Assembly: GCF_030271835.1 (NCBI RefSeq)
Contig: NZ_CP127389.1
Coordinates: 3,446,001-3,510,000, forward strand
DNA: 64,000 bases
Direction of reading: 5' to 3'
DNA from: Proteus appendicitidis
GTDB lineage: Bacteria; Pseudomonadota; Gammaproteobacteria; Enterobacterales; Enterobacteriaceae
The notes under the pieces: generated by a model
Seen by the model: the letters and a program-made list of their open reading frames with translations, nothing else
What the model was told of the DNA's origin: nothing
Database searches by the model: none
Shown: positions 7,960 to 17,387 of the stretch, one piece after another
How the letters are laid out: every line of letters starts with the position of its first letter
Position numbering within the stretch: the stretch's first letter is position 1
Program-made: the position numbers and the translations under genes

Positions 7960-9120
7960 ATGGCTAAACAACAAAAATGGAAAGTTTTTTTCCTTCTGTT
8001 TGTCACGATGTTTTTACTCGGTGGCATTCAAAATACAAAAGGGCTTATTCTCGAACAAGTTCAACATGATATTTCATTAAATATGAGCCAAGTTGGCTCC
8101 TTAATTACCTTTTTCCAAATCGGCTTTTTAGTCGCCAGTTTATTAACGGGCTATTTTACCGATAAGAAAGGGTTAAAAGTCATGATGTTTATTGGCTCCT
8201 TAATGATGGCGGTCGGTTTAACAGGAACCAGCCTTGCTTTCAATGTGATGCTATTTTTTGGCTTTTATCTGGTGATTGGTTTAGGGATTGGCTCGATGCT
8301 TGTCTCTATCGTGACAGTTATTCCGACGTTCTATAAAGAGAAAGCAGGGATGATGTTTAACGTCTCTAACGCCATGTTTGGTGTAGGGATGATTGTTACC
8401 CCACTTATTTTACAATATCTATTTTCACACTCTATTTCATGGCGTACTTTTTATGTGGGTGTTGCCGTTATTGTTGCGGTGATTATTTTAGTATTAAGTA
8501 CCTTAAAAATAGAAAGTAGCGCACAAGTCGATATGAAATTCAGTGACTTTTTAGAGTTACTGACACAAAAATCACTGTTACTGGTTATTCTATTTATCAC
8601 TTTATATGTTGCAGCCGAAGCCGCATTTTTAAATTTCTTCCCTATTTTCTATACCTCGATGGATATTGGAAGTATGAGTAATGCGCAAAAAGCAGAAACA
8701 GCGGCTTATGTTATTTCTAGTTTTGCTTTCTTATTTACCATCGGTCGTTTTATTGGTGGCTTTATTAACCTTGCATTGGGTGATCGTAAAACGCTTATTC
8801 TGTTCTCACTGTTTTCTCTGATAGCCATTATTGTGAGCCGTATTTTTGTGCAAGACGTGGTTTATCTGTTTATGGTGTTTGGTTTTGCATTATCTGTTTT
8901 ATTTCCAACAGCCGCAGCGGTTGCTACAAAATTAACCAGCAAAAGTGGCTCTGTGATGGGATTGATTTATGTCGCTTCAGGATTGGGCGGTGCCTTAGCG
9001 GGTTCATTAATCGGTCAGGTTTCAGAAAGCTATAATGTTTCTGTTGGCTTTAACCTCATTATCGTATTCGTCGCCCTCTTCTTTATCATTTCTCTGTTTA
9101 TTAGAGAACAAAAACAATAA
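7960..9120 (+). CDS. MFS transporter, probable sugar importer
   Basis: The 386-residue protein has about 12 membrane segments and two six-helix halves. The signature loop GYFTDKKGLKVMM between helices 2 and 3 (about residues 63-75) matches the MFS motif A, and GRFIGGFINLALGDRKT is the pseudo-repeat in the second half. The overall look is that of FucP- or GlcP-like sugar transporters rather than drug exporters. It is the last gene of the presumed three-gene unit with the ROK repressor and the TIM-barrel protein, and a strong terminator follows. The substrate is unknown; the operon context suggests the compound handled by the upstream enzyme. Confidence 0.75.
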   Translation: MAKQQKWKVFFLLFVTMFLLGGIQNTKGLILEQVQHDISLNMSQVGSLITFFQIGFLVASLLTGYFTDKKGLKVMMFIGSLMMAVGLTGTSLAFNVMLFFGFYLVIGLGIGSMLVSIVTVIPTFYKEKAGMMFNVSNAMFGVGMIVTPLILQYLFSHSISWRTFYVGVAVIVAVIILVLSTLKIESSAQVDMKFSDFLELLTQKSLLLVILFITLYVAAEAAFLNFFPIFYTSMDIGSMSNAQKAETAAYVISSFAFLFTIGRFIGGFINLALGDRKTLILFSLFSLIAIIVSRIFVQDVVYLFMVFGFALSVLFPTAAAVATKLTSKSGSVMGLIYVASGLGGALAGSLIGQVSESYNVSVGFNLIIVFVALFFIISLFIREQKQ

Positions 9121-9148
9121 CAACGACGTTTTATGCCTCTGAAATTTT

Positions 9149-9177
9149 CCCCCTTTTTATAAGGGGGTTTTTATTTC
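9149..9177 (+). terminator. Terminator of the ROK/TIM-barrel/MFS cassette
   Basis: The stem CCCCCTT/AAGGGGG (9149-9155, 9161-9167) is followed by TTTTTATTT. Confidence 0.88.
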
Positions 9178-9280
9178 TATCGCGATATCTTCACAATATA
9201 TTTTCTCTTTTATTCTGTTGATTTTTTCACCAATGCCCCAATAATACTGTTTATATTCACTGTTAAAGTAGGAGAATATA

Positions 9281-9547
9281 ATGGCAAGTGGATGGGCTAA
9301 TGATAATGCTGTTCAAGAGCAAATCGATGCCACCATTGATGATGCAATTGCAAAAGCTCGCAATCAAATGGCACAAGGTGAAAGTGCAGAGTTTTGTGAT
9401 GAATGTGGTGAACCAATCTCTCTGGCTCGGCAAAAGGCGGTTCCTGGCGTACGCTATTGTTTAAATTGCCAAGAGGCAATTGATAAAAAGAGGAATACCT
9501 TTAGTGGGTATAATCGCCGTGGTAGTAAAGATAGCCAACTCAGATAA
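9281..9547 (+). CDS. ybiI: DksA/TraR-type C4 zinc-finger protein, YbiI family
   Basis: The 88-residue protein has a helical N-terminus (residues 10-32) and a C4 zinc finger with Cys39, Cys42, Cys60 and Cys63 (CDEC and CLNC), the layout of the DksA/TraR zinc finger. It closely resembles E. coli YbiI, a short DksA-like protein that lacks the long coiled coil. The tip acidic residues that DksA inserts into the RNA polymerase channel are not identifiable, so a role on polymerase is unproven. The start is ATG after AGGAG. It stands alone, with its own terminator downstream. Confidence 0.85.
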   Translation: MASGWANDNAVQEQIDATIDDAIAKARNQMAQGESAEFCDECGEPISLARQKAVPGVRYCLNCQEAIDKKRNTFSGYNRRGSKDSQLR

Positions 9548-9573
9548 TCTGCAACTATTATCACCTAAAACAA

Positions 9574-9622
9574 AAACTGTACCTTAATATGAGTTTTCTC
9601 TATTAAAGTACAGTTTGTTTTA
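9574..9622. terminator. Bidirectional terminator between ybiI and decarboxylase gene
   Basis: Arms AAACTGTAC (9574-9582) and GTACAGTTT (9608-9616) pair perfectly, and TTAATA/TATTAA extends the stem. T-rich sequence follows on both strands, so it can serve both convergent genes. Confidence 0.75.
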
Positions 9623-9643
9623 TTTAATCAGATAGCGATTTAA

Positions 9644-11380
9644 TTATATTTTTGCAGCTTTTTTAGAACTCATATTTTGACTCATTTCAGTTAAAATCTT
9701 CATGAAATTATCAATATGTGCGCGTTCAGTATTAGGGTTCATAAATACGGCTTTTTCACCAGGAAGATAAATGTAACGGTTATTTTTTGCATATTTAGAA
9801 CAAGCAATAGAATCAACCCAGTTAGTAAATAAGCCTTCTCTACCACGCTGTAAGAAAAGTTTTCTATGCCACTGAGTATTGTGAACCATAAAGTCATACG
9901 CTTCTTTGTCTGTAGAGCAGGTTAACTCTAAATCAAAAGCAACATTAGGATCTCTCACTAAGTTTGGATCATACAACTTAAAGCCAACACTTGGCCCTTG
10001 GTTTTGTGGCACGATCACTTTTGCATTGCCCATCTCTAATAACTGATGGCGCATATAGTTCGCGTTTTGCAAACAGTGAGCAATAATAGTTTGGTAACCT
10101 TCAATACCCATATAATGCATTGCAGAATAAGCACCAAAAATACCCACACCACTACGTGTACATTCAATTGTTGATTGTAAGTGAGTTTGACCTTCTAATT
10201 CGTGCTCAAAATAGGTGAAGTTTTCAGGATCGTTTTCCAGTGCGACGAAATCATTACCATTCTTCACTAGTACTAAGCTTGAGGTGTAAGGTACATAGCC
10301 CCATTTATGGAAGTCGATAGTGATAGAATCGGCATATTTCAGATGTTTGAATTTCTCAACGTTCTGGCGTAAGCCTTCTAAAGTGACATCGTTGATCGCT
10401 AGAGGGTTACCGCTAAAATCATATTCTAAGAAGAAAATAATCGGCCAACCAACTGCAGCATCAACGTGGACATGTGGCTTAACCGGGATCTCAAATTCTT
10501 CACATAAGCGGTCACGTAATTCACAAACCCCTTTCACATCATCGACACCAAAGGTGTCTGTTGTGCCTGTGGTTAACATGATCGTTGGCACTTTACACTT
10601 AACCGTAAAGCAGGCTCTTAATTCACGCTCTAAGTGTTCTAGGTTAATCGTATTATCTTCAGATACTTTAATGCGGATAGTTTTGTTATCGACATCAACA
10701 CCTAATAGTGCAAGGTTGGTCATGTTTGAATAGTGACCCCCTTGAGAATTAATGATGCGATAGTCTTGATCTGCTGCCATACCTAAATGTTTCGAATTTG
10801 GCATAGATTTACGTAAGCCAAAGAGATAACCATATAAGTTACACATGGTACCACCTTGGGTGAATACACCAGAGGCAACTTCAGGATCGTATCCCACTAA
10901 TTTTGCGACTTTTTTAATCGTCACTTTTTCTAACGCATCAGCGACACCAGAATATTCACAATACACCATATTAGGGTTGCCCATTAGCCCTAACATTGAA
11001 CCATAAACACCCGGATCACTCGGCATTGCAATAACATTTTCAACCGCTAGTGGGTTTTCCCAGTTTTTACACAGTGTCGAAACTAACATCAGTAATTCAT
11101 TAGGATCGTTTTCAGGGTAATTAATATTTTGCTGAATTTGTGTATCAGCCATTAAACGATCGAATAGCTGTTGCCCATTAGGATAACGCTGTAATTGGTC
11201 ATTATCATTAGTCGTTGTTTTTCTAAACTGTGTAATCGATTGGATGGTTTTATCCTGAAATATCGGCCAATACTTCGGATCTCGGCTGAAAAAGTGAGCA
11301 ATAACGTCGTGGTATTTCTTCTCAAATTCCGCATTCAGAATGTGAGCAGAAGATAAACCTAATAAATCTTGATTTTTCAC
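9644..11380 (-). CDS. PLP-dependent group II amino acid decarboxylase
   Basis: This 578-residue cytoplasmic enzyme belongs to the glutamate/tyrosine/aspartate decarboxylase fold family. The pyridoxal-phosphate lysine is K359 in DFHKWGYVPY; upstream, HVDAAVGWP contains the Asp that contacts the cofactor nitrogen, and TTGTTDTFGVDD is the cofactor-binding loop. The C-terminal part (FTNWVDSIACSKYAKNNR) is distinctive. The amino acid used cannot be decided by eye: tyrosine, glutamate and aspartate (PanP-like) are all possible. GTG at 11380 is the likely start because GGAG lies 6 nt before it and the protein then begins MKNQDLLGLS; the longer in-frame start adds an unlikely hydrophobic leader. No amino acid antiporter is adjacent. 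A perfect CRP site lies about 215 bp upstream. Confidence 0.8.
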   Translation of the reverse strand: MKNQDLLGLSSAHILNAEFEKKYHDVIAHFFSRDPKYWPIFQDKTIQSITQFRKTTTNDNDQLQRYPNGQQLFDRLMADTQIQQNINYPENDPNELLMLVSTLCKNWENPLAVENVIAMPSDPGVYGSMLGLMGNPNMVYCEYSGVADALEKVTIKKVAKLVGYDPEVASGVFTQGGTMCNLYGYLFGLRKSMPNSKHLGMAADQDYRIINSQGGHYSNMTNLALLGVDVDNKTIRIKVSEDNTINLEHLERELRACFTVKCKVPTIMLTTGTTDTFGVDDVKGVCELRDRLCEEFEIPVKPHVHVDAAVGWPIIFFLEYDFSGNPLAINDVTLEGLRQNVEKFKHLKYADSITIDFHKWGYVPYTSSLVLVKNGNDFVALENDPENFTYFEHELEGQTHLQSTIECTRSGVGIFGAYSAMHYMGIEGYQTIIAHCLQNANYMRHQLLEMGNAKVIVPQNQGPSVGFKLYDPNLVRDPNVAFDLELTCSTDKEAYDFMVHNTQWHRKLFLQRGREGLFTNWVDSIACSKYAKNNRYIYLPGEKAVFMNPNTERAHIDNFMKILTEMSQNMSSKKAAKI

Positions 11381-12073
11381 TATATTCTCCAAATAGAAAC
11401 CGACGATAACGTAAATAAAGTGTATAGCAATACTATACATTTTCTAATTAAATTAGTTAGTGCCTCATGCGATCGCACAGGTTCTACTGGCAACCACATA
11501 AAACAAAATATTTTATTTAATATCAATACAATAGAAATCTTCGGAAAGTTAAATTTACAGTAACTATTTTTTCACATATCCACTTATGTGACTGACATCA
11601 CAGTAAAAATAGGGCTATAAACAGAAACAATCACTACAAATACTATTAACTATTTGAAATATAATCAAAACATAGTACTCACCCTCTAAACAACTGATAT
11701 TATTGAACTCTTCATTTAATTAATTGAATTAATCTGTTGTTTCCGCAATTAGCACTCACTAAATTACATTTAATTTAATCAAACTCGATAAAATAAGACT
11801 AAAACACTAGTATATTTTTCATAATCAGCTAATAAGTTCTAATTTTAACCATTATCAGGTATAAAATATCGGTTAAGGTCAGTTAAAAAGAGAGCCATTA
11901 ATGAAAATATAAGATATGAAATTGTCACAGTGAATAACACTAGAAATGATTAAAATATCAGTTAAAATGAAAACTAGTAACTCTACTAAATAATCAGAAT
12001 ATTTACTCTACATATTTTGTGTTCTGTGCCGATACTTAAAGTAATAGAGTAGGTAATTAACGGAGAACACAAT
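11381..12073. other. Long AT-rich intergenic region upstream of decarboxylase gene
   Basis: Nearly 700 bp separate the divergent decarboxylase and small periplasmic protein genes. Apart from the CRP site at 11587-11602 and the Shine-Dalgarno elements, I see no gene, repeat or strong hairpin. The length leaves room for several regulatory sites. Confidence 0.5.
11587..11602. promoter_or_regulatory. CRP-cAMP binding site
   Basis: TGTGA-CTGACA-TCACA matches both half-sites of the CRP consensus exactly with the 6-bp spacer. Its centre is about 214 bp from the decarboxylase GTG and 480 bp from the opposite gene, so the decarboxylase is the likelier target. Confidence 0.7.
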
Positions 12074-12523
12074 ATGAAAGCACATATCGCTGTTGCTGCT
12101 GTATTCGTATTATTATCCGCAAGTGTCCATGCTGAAGAATTTACCTGCCAACTTGAGAATGGTAAGTATGTCAGCGTGTTCGTTGAACATGGAAAGCCCC
12201 CTGTTTATCGCTATGGCACACTTGCCAAAACAGAGATAACACTACCAGTGCCTCAACAACCCAATAATAATGTCTTTTATGGGCATCAGCTGTTTGTTGC
12301 AGGGGCATCGACCTATGTTCGTTTTAAGAATGGAAACTATAGCTACGTTGTTTACGACGGAGAAGGGAGAGGATGGCAGTTTAACGGCGTTATTGTTTAC
12401 AAAGGCAATGATATTATTAGCAAAAAAGAATGCAAGGAGCCGTTAACGCCTAGCTTGGATAATTTAAAAAATTATGCCGTTAAAATGGACCCTTATTTAG
12501 AAACCTATATTTATGCGCCTTAA
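12074..12523 (+). CDS. Small periplasmic protein of unknown function
   Basis: The 149-residue protein begins with a clear Sec signal peptide (MKAHIAVAAVFVLLSASVHA, cleavage before EEF). The mature part is rich in beta-prone and aromatic residues (SYVVYDGEGRGWQF) and has two cysteines, in FTCQLENGKY and KKECKEP, that could form a disulfide. This is the look of a small secreted beta-sheet protein, but I do not recognise a family. The start is ATG with GGAG 9 nt upstream. It is monocistronic, and its terminator is shared with the convergent deoD. Confidence 0.65.
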   Translation: MKAHIAVAAVFVLLSASVHAEEFTCQLENGKYVSVFVEHGKPPVYRYGTLAKTEITLPVPQQPNNNVFYGHQLFVAGASTYVRFKNGNYSYVVYDGEGRGWQFNGVIVYKGNDIISKKECKEPLTPSLDNLKNYAVKMDPYLETYIYAP

Positions 12524-12550
12524 TTTGTCACCTTATTGATTAGACATAAA

Positions 12551-12577
12551 AAAACCCAATTCAAAGAATTGGGTTTT
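12551..12577. terminator. Bidirectional terminator, small periplasmic gene / deoD
   Basis: AAAACCCAATTC (12551-12562) and GAATTGGGTTTT (12566-12577) form a perfect 12-bp stem with an AAA loop and T-runs on either strand. It ends both the plus-strand gene and the deo operon. Confidence 0.88.
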
Positions 12578-12606
12578 TACTATTATTAAGCAACGAGATG
12601 TATTGA

Positions 12607-13323
12607 TTAGTCTTCTAATAACAGAACAGATTCTAATGCAATTTCAATCATTTCGTTAAAAGTCGTTTGACGCTCTTCTGCTGTAGTTTGTGTCCCTTTT
12701 TTGATGTGATCAGAGACAGTACAAATAGTCAGTGCTCTTGCACCATATTCAGCAGCAACACCATAGATACCAGCAGCTTCCATTTCAACACCAAGGATGC
12801 CGTATTTTTCCATAACATCAAACATTTCTGGATCTGGTGAGTAGAACAGATCAGCAGAGAAGATATTACCAACACGAACTTTAATATCTTTTGCTTTAGC
12901 AGCAGATACTGCATTTTGAACTAATTCAAAATCTGCAATAGCAGCGAAGTCTTGGTCTTTGAAACGCAGACGGTTAACTTTAGAGTCTGTACATGCACCC
13001 ATACCGATAACAACATCACGTAATTCAACGTCTGGTAATACTGCACCACATGAGCCAACACGGATGATCACTTTTACGCCGAAATCAGTAATTAATTCTT
13101 TTGCGTAAATTGAGCAAGAAGGAATACCCATGCCGTGACCCATAACAGAAATCTTACGGCCTTTATACGTACCTGTAAAACCTAACATACCACGAACGTT
13201 ATTTACTTGACGGACATCTTGTAAAAAAGTTTCAGCGATGTATTTAGCACGAAGCGGATCGCCCGGCATTAAAACGACATCAGCAAAATCGCCCATTTCT
13301 GCGTTAATATGAGGGGTAGCCAT
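12607..13323 (-). CDS. deoD: Purine nucleoside phosphorylase DeoD
   Basis: DeoD cleaves purine (deoxy)nucleosides with phosphate to the base and (deoxy)ribose-1-phosphate in the cytosol. The 238 residues match the hexameric bacterial enzyme (E. coli 239). Visible motifs include [14 protein letters not shown] at the N-terminus, [13 protein letters not shown] for phosphate binding, [12 protein letters not shown], and ICTVSDHI with the catalytic Asp near residue 205. It is the last gene of deoCABD, 77 bp after deoB, and ends at a strong terminator. Confidence 0.97.
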   Translation of the reverse strand: MATPHINAEMGDFADVVLMPGDPLRAKYIAETFLQDVRQVNNVRGMLGFTGTYKGRKISVMGHGMGIPSCSIYAKELITDFGVKVIIRVGSCGAVLPDVELRDVVIGMGACTDSKVNRLRFKDQDFAAIADFELVQNAVSAAKAKDIKVRVGNIFSADLFYSPDPEMFDVMEKYGILGVEMEAAGIYGVAAEYGARALTICTVSDHIKKGTQTTAEERQTTFNEMIEIALESVLLLED

Positions 13324-13400
13324 AACTCTTCCTTTTAATTAATCTTTTTACTATTTAAATATTATTCGGTAGATATATTGCTATACCTACCGAAATAAAA

Positions 13401-14627
13401 TTAGAACATCGCTTTACCGTAATCGACTGGTGATAAACCGAAGTATTTCACGACAGTTTGACCGATATCCGCGAAGGTTTCACGATGACCTAATGAACCT
13501 GGTTTAACTTTAGGACCATAAACCAGAACAGGAATGTGCTCACGAGTATGATCAGAACCTGGCCAAGTTGGGTCGCAACCGTGGTCTGCTGTTAAAATAA
13601 GAATGTCATCTTCTTTTACCAGTTCCATCAGTTCTGGTAAGCGACGATCGAATAACTCAAGTGCTTCACCATAACCTACAACATCACGACGGTGACCGTA
13701 AGAGGAGTCAAAATCAACAAAGTTGGTAAAGACGATGGTGTTATCACCCGCAAGTTTCATTTCTTCAAGTGTCGCATCAAACAGAGCATTAATACCCGTT
13801 GCTTTCACTTTCTTAGTGATACCTACGTTTGCGTAGATGTCAGCAATTTTACCGATAGAAACAACGTGGCCTTGTTTTTCATCAACCAGTTTTTTCAACA
13901 TAGTTGGTGCTGGTGGCTCTACCGCTAAATCATGACGGTTACCTGTACGAGCGAAGTTACCCGGTTTGTCACCGATAAATGGACGCGCAATAACACGACC
14001 AATGTTGTAATCGCCTTTGTTTAGTTCATCACGAGCAATTTCACACAGCTCATATAATTCATCTAAACCGTAAGTTTCTTCATGACATGCAATTTGGAAT
14101 ACAGAGTCAGCAGAGGTATAGAAAATCGGCTTGCCGGTTTTCATATGCTCTTCACCCAGTTCATCCAAAATCACAGTACCAGATGCATGGCAGTTACCTA
14201 AGTATCCTGGTAATTTTGCACGTTTAACGATGTTTTCTAACAGCTCTTGTGGGAATGAATTTTTCAGTTCTTTAAAGTATCCCCAATCAAATAGAACAGG
14301 AACACCTGCGATTTCCCAGTGGCCTGACGGAGTATCTTTACCAGAAGAGATTTCACTCGCGTAGCCATAAGCACCGATAATTTCTGCGTTTTTGTCCAAA
14401 CCGATAGGGAATTTGCCTGTTGATTCTTCCGCAGCTTTACCTAAACCTAAACGGCATAGATTAGGTAAATGAAGAGGACCTTTACGACCGTCTTTATCTG
14501 CTTTACCGTCAGCAAACGCTTGTGCGATATGCCCTAAAGTGTCTGAACCTTGGTCACCGAATTTCTCCGCATCACCGGCAGCACCGATACCGAAGGAATC
14601 TAACACCATGATATGTACACGTTTCAT
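13401..14627 (-). CDS. deoB: Phosphopentomutase DeoB
   Basis: DeoB moves phosphate from C1 to C5 of (deoxy)ribose, linking the nucleoside phosphorylases to DeoC aldolase. The 408 residues fit the alkaline-phosphatase-superfamily mutase. Metal and phosphate ligands are visible in [13 protein letters not shown] near the start, [10 protein letters not shown] (with the Thr that is phosphorylated) and [19 protein letters not shown] near residue 340. The start ATG is preceded by AGGAGAG. It lies 66 bp after deoA in the deoCABD operon. Confidence 0.97.
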   Translation of the reverse strand: MKRVHIMVLDSFGIGAAGDAEKFGDQGSDTLGHIAQAFADGKADKDGRKGPLHLPNLCRLGLGKAAEESTGKFPIGLDKNAEIIGAYGYASEISSGKDTPSGHWEIAGVPVLFDWGYFKELKNSFPQELLENIVKRAKLPGYLGNCHASGTVILDELGEEHMKTGKPIFYTSADSVFQIACHEETYGLDELYELCEIARDELNKGDYNIGRVIARPFIGDKPGNFARTGNRHDLAVEPPAPTMLKKLVDEKQGHVVSIGKIADIYANVGITKKVKATGINALFDATLEEMKLAGDNTIVFTNFVDFDSSYGHRRDVVGYGEALELFDRRLPELMELVKEDDILILTADHGCDPTWPGSDHTREHIPVLVYGPKVKPGSLGHRETFADIGQTVVKYFGLSPVDYGKAMF

Positions 14628-14693
14628 AATTCTCTCTCCTGTGTCATTCTCCGCAGACTACGGGTATGTCACTTATAAATCGTAATTGAGTTC

Positions 14694-16016
14694 TTATTCG
14701 CTGATTTGGCGGTACACCATTGGTGAAGCTTCGCGTTTGCTGTCACCAATTACCATCGCTTTACGGACTTCAGCCGCAGCTTCTTGCCATGATTTTTCAC
14801 TGTTAGCATGGATCATCGCTAAAGGTGTATCTGTATTGATCTTAGCACCAAGTGCCGCGATGTCGCTTAAACCAACACTATAATCAATAGCATCAGTCGC
14901 TTTACGACGACCGCCACCTAATGTCACAACAGACATACCTAATGCACGCGTATCCATTTCTGTGATGAATCCTGCTTTCTCAGCGAATACAGGTTTACTT
15001 AATACCGCAGTTGGCAGGTATTTATTGTAGTTTTCAACAAAATCAGTTGGACCTTTCTGTGCTGCAACCATACGACCAAAGACTTCTGCTGCTTTACCGT
15101 TATCCAACACATCTTGTAGTTTTTGACGAGCTTGTTGACGATCATCCGCTAAACGGCCTGATACTAACATTTCAACACACAGCGCCATAGTGACTTCAAA
15201 TAGACGTGGATTACGATATTCGCCTGTTAAGAATTGAACCGCTTCACGAACTTCAACCGCATTACCTGCGCTAGAAGCTAGCACTTCATTCATATCAGTT
15301 AACAGTGCAGTGGTTTGACAGCCAGCACCATTTGCTACTTGGACAATTGACTCCGCCAACTCTTCAGATTTTTGATAAGTCGGCATAAAGGCACCTGAGC
15401 CAACTTTAACATCCATCACTAATGCATCTAAGCCTTCAGCTAGTTTTTTACCTAAAATAGAAGCAGTGATAAGCGGGATTGAATCAACTGTAGCAGTAAT
15501 ATCACGGGTAGCATAAAAGCGTTTGTCAGCAGGTGCTAATGAATTAGTCTGTCCGATAATAGCAACACCGACATTGCGAATAATATCGCGGAATTTCTCA
15601 TCATCAGGGAAAATATCAAAGCCCGGAATTGCTTCAAGCTTATCTAATGTTCCACCTGTGTGGCCTAATCCACGACCAGAAATCATAGGAACATAACCAC
15701 CACAAGCAGCAACCATTGGCCCTAACATCAGTGACGTTACATCACCCACACCACCGGTTGAGTGTTTATCAACAATGGGGCCATTTAAATTGAGGCTTTT
15801 CCAGTTCAGTACTGTACCGGAATCACGCATAGCTAATGTCAAAGCAACACGCTCTGGCATTGTCATGTCGTGGAAATAAATAGTCATTGCTAATGCAGCA
15901 ATTTGACCTTCAGAAACAGTATTATCTCTGACGCCATTAATGAAAAAACGAATTTCTTCCTCAGTTAAAGGATGACCATCACGCTTTTTACGAATAATTT
16001 CTTGGGCAAGAAACAC
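14694..16016 (-). CDS. deoA: Thymidine phosphorylase DeoA
   Basis: DeoA converts thymidine and phosphate to thymine and deoxyribose-1-phosphate. At 440 residues it has the same length as E. coli DeoA and aligns end to end. The phosphate-binding loop [15 protein letters not shown] lies near residues 84-98, and the pyrimidine phosphorylase signature [16 protein letters not shown] near 113-128. The start codon is GTG at 16016, with AGGAGG 5-6 nt upstream, giving [14 protein letters not shown] as in E. coli. Confidence 0.97.
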   Translation of the reverse strand: MFLAQEIIRKKRDGHPLTEEEIRFFINGVRDNTVSEGQIAALAMTIYFHDMTMPERVALTLAMRDSGTVLNWKSLNLNGPIVDKHSTGGVGDVTSLMLGPMVAACGGYVPMISGRGLGHTGGTLDKLEAIPGFDIFPDDEKFRDIIRNVGVAIIGQTNSLAPADKRFYATRDITATVDSIPLITASILGKKLAEGLDALVMDVKVGSGAFMPTYQKSEELAESIVQVANGAGCQTTALLTDMNEVLASSAGNAVEVREAVQFLTGEYRNPRLFEVTMALCVEMLVSGRLADDRQQARQKLQDVLDNGKAAEVFGRMVAAQKGPTDFVENYNKYLPTAVLSKPVFAEKAGFITEMDTRALGMSVVTLGGGRRKATDAIDYSVGLSDIAALGAKINTDTPLAMIHANSEKSWQEAAAEVRKAMVIGDSKREASPMVYRQISE

Positions 16017-16086
16017 TGCAACCTCCTGGTTTTATAGCATTGGTAACGCCCACAATAATGAAAAATGGGCGTATTTCACGAATGGA

Positions 16087-16866
16087 TTAGTAACCACTAG
16101 ACGATTTTTGTTCGCCATGACCTAAAGTGGCTAATAAATTACCTAACAGGCTTGACGCACCAAAGCGGAAGTGACGGGCATCAACCCAGTTGTCACCCAT
16201 AATGCGGTTAGCTAATGCAAGGTATTGAGCAGCTTCTTCAGCGGTACGTACACCACCCGCTGGTTTGAAACCAACTTCTTTGCCAACACCCATATCGTGG
16301 ATCACTTGGATCATTAACTCAGCACTTTCCAGTGTTGCATTTACAGGCACTTTACCTGTGGAAGTTTTAATAAAGTCAGCACCTGCTTTGATTGAAATTT
16401 CAGATGCTTTACGGATAAGCGCAGGATCTTTCAACTCACCCGTTTCAATAATGACTTTCAGTAAAGAACCTGCTTCTGCACACGCTTCTTTACATGCTTT
16501 AACGATATCAAAACCGATTTGCTCGTTACCTGCCATTAATGCGCGGTAAGGGAAAACTACGTCAACCTCATCTGCGCCATAAGCTAATGCCGCGTTGGTT
16601 TCTGCTAATGCGATATCTAAATCATCATTACCATGAGGGAAGTTAGTTACGGTTGCGATACGGACGTCTGGAGTACCCTGTTCGCGTAACACTTTACGTG
16701 CTAACGGAATAAAACGTGGGTAAATACAAATAGCGGCTGTATTACCTTCTGGGCTTTTAGCCTGATGACATAATGCAGTCACTTTCGCATCAGTGTCGTC
16801 ATCATTTAATGTAGTTAAATCCATCAAAGACAGCGCAAGGCGCGCTGCAGCGGTTAAATCTGTCAT
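16087..16866 (-). CDS. deoC: Deoxyribose-phosphate aldolase DeoC
   Basis: DeoC splits 2-deoxyribose-5-phosphate into glyceraldehyde-3-phosphate and acetaldehyde. From the ATG at 16866 it has 259 residues, exactly the E. coli length. The Schiff-base lysine is in FIKTSTGK and the second active-site lysine in [11 protein letters not shown]. The ATG is chosen over a TTG 12 nt upstream because GGAG sits 6 nt before it. It is the first gene of deoCABD, behind a leader of about 195 nt and a CRP/CytR promoter. Confidence 0.97.
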   Translation of the reverse strand: MTDLTAAARLALSLMDLTTLNDDDTDAKVTALCHQAKSPEGNTAAICIYPRFIPLARKVLREQGTPDVRIATVTNFPHGNDDLDIALAETNAALAYGADEVDVVFPYRALMAGNEQIGFDIVKACKEACAEAGSLLKVIIETGELKDPALIRKASEISIKAGADFIKTSTGKVPVNATLESAELMIQVIHDMGVGKEVGFKPAGGVRTAEEAAQYLALANRIMGDNWVDARHFRFGASSLLGNLLATLGHGEQKSSSGY

Positions 16867-17066
16867 AAAACTCTCCAACGATGTTTCTCAAGCCCTTTTG
16901 GGCGTACGCTTAAGGTTAGCGATTAAATTTGTTGGCGAGCGGACTTGGTTCCTTGAAGATGTTGTTGTAACTTACGCTACAACGACAGCTGAGCTCCCTC
17001 TCACCGCGCTATGCTCACTTCGGCGACCCGTCATTGAGCCTTCGCCATTCCATGAAGTTTCAGCAC
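16867..17066 (-). other. GC-richer leader of the deo operon
   Basis: About 195 nt lie between the predicted deo transcription start and the deoC start. The stretch 16960-17045 is clearly richer in GC than nearby intergenic DNA. On the RNA strand it can form GTTGTA/TACAAC and GCCC-AAAA-GGGC hairpins and contains GAGCTCAGCTG. No leader peptide with a good ribosome site was found. It may be a structured untranslated leader or an inserted repeat copy. Confidence 0.4.
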
Positions 17067-17166
17067 ATCTTATTTGAACACGCTAAGGAACAATTAGATG
17101 TGCTTTACGTCACACTAATCAAATGCAACTTGCAAATGATGACATAAAAGTGTGACAAAAATCACA
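17067..17166 (-). promoter_or_regulatory. deoP2-like promoter with two CRP sites flanking a CytR operator
   Basis: Upstream of deoC are two CRP sites: TGTGC-TTTACG-TCACA at 17099-17114 (one mismatch) and the perfect TGTGA-CAAAAA-TCACA at 17151-17166. Their centres are 52 bp apart, close to the spacing in E. coli deoP2. Between them lies AATGCAAC-TTGCAAAT (17122-17137), where AATGCAAC is the exact complement of the CytR half-site GTTGCATT. A -10 element TAAGAT (17067-17072, read on the minus strand) is correctly placed for CRP activation. Regulation by cAMP-CRP and cytidine-relieved CytR repression follows by analogy. Confidence 0.8.
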
Positions 17167-17324
17167 ATAAGGTTATTTTCTGGTGTAATGTTACTCGAAT
17201 AGCGCCTCTAAGTCGTCTTTATAACGCAAAAAAAGCGTGTTCAATATGAAATGGTACCGCTATTGACCCTATTCAATACAAATTGCGAAATATCTCACAC
17301 AATAAAAGTAGTTAATATTACAGC

Positions 17325-17369
17325 AGAAAACAAACATAAAAGAGCAGACAGGCAAAACCTATCTGCTCT
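17325..17369 (-). terminator. Terminator of nupC
   Basis: AGAGCAGA (17341-17348) pairs with TCTGCTCT (17362-17369), with an inner AGG/CCT. On the minus strand it is followed by TTTTATGTTTGTTTTC. It lies 19 bp past the nupC stop. Confidence 0.8.
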
Positions 17370-17387
17370 TCACAATACACAAATCAA

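Noticed and set aside
7571..8080. Short plus-strand frames overlapping the TIM-barrel and MFS genes
   Set aside because: They run in another frame of two well-supported genes and have biased shadow composition.
10320..10733. 137-residue plus-strand frame inside the decarboxylase gene
   Set aside because: It lies wholly inside a strongly supported gene on the other strand and has no homologous look or start signal.
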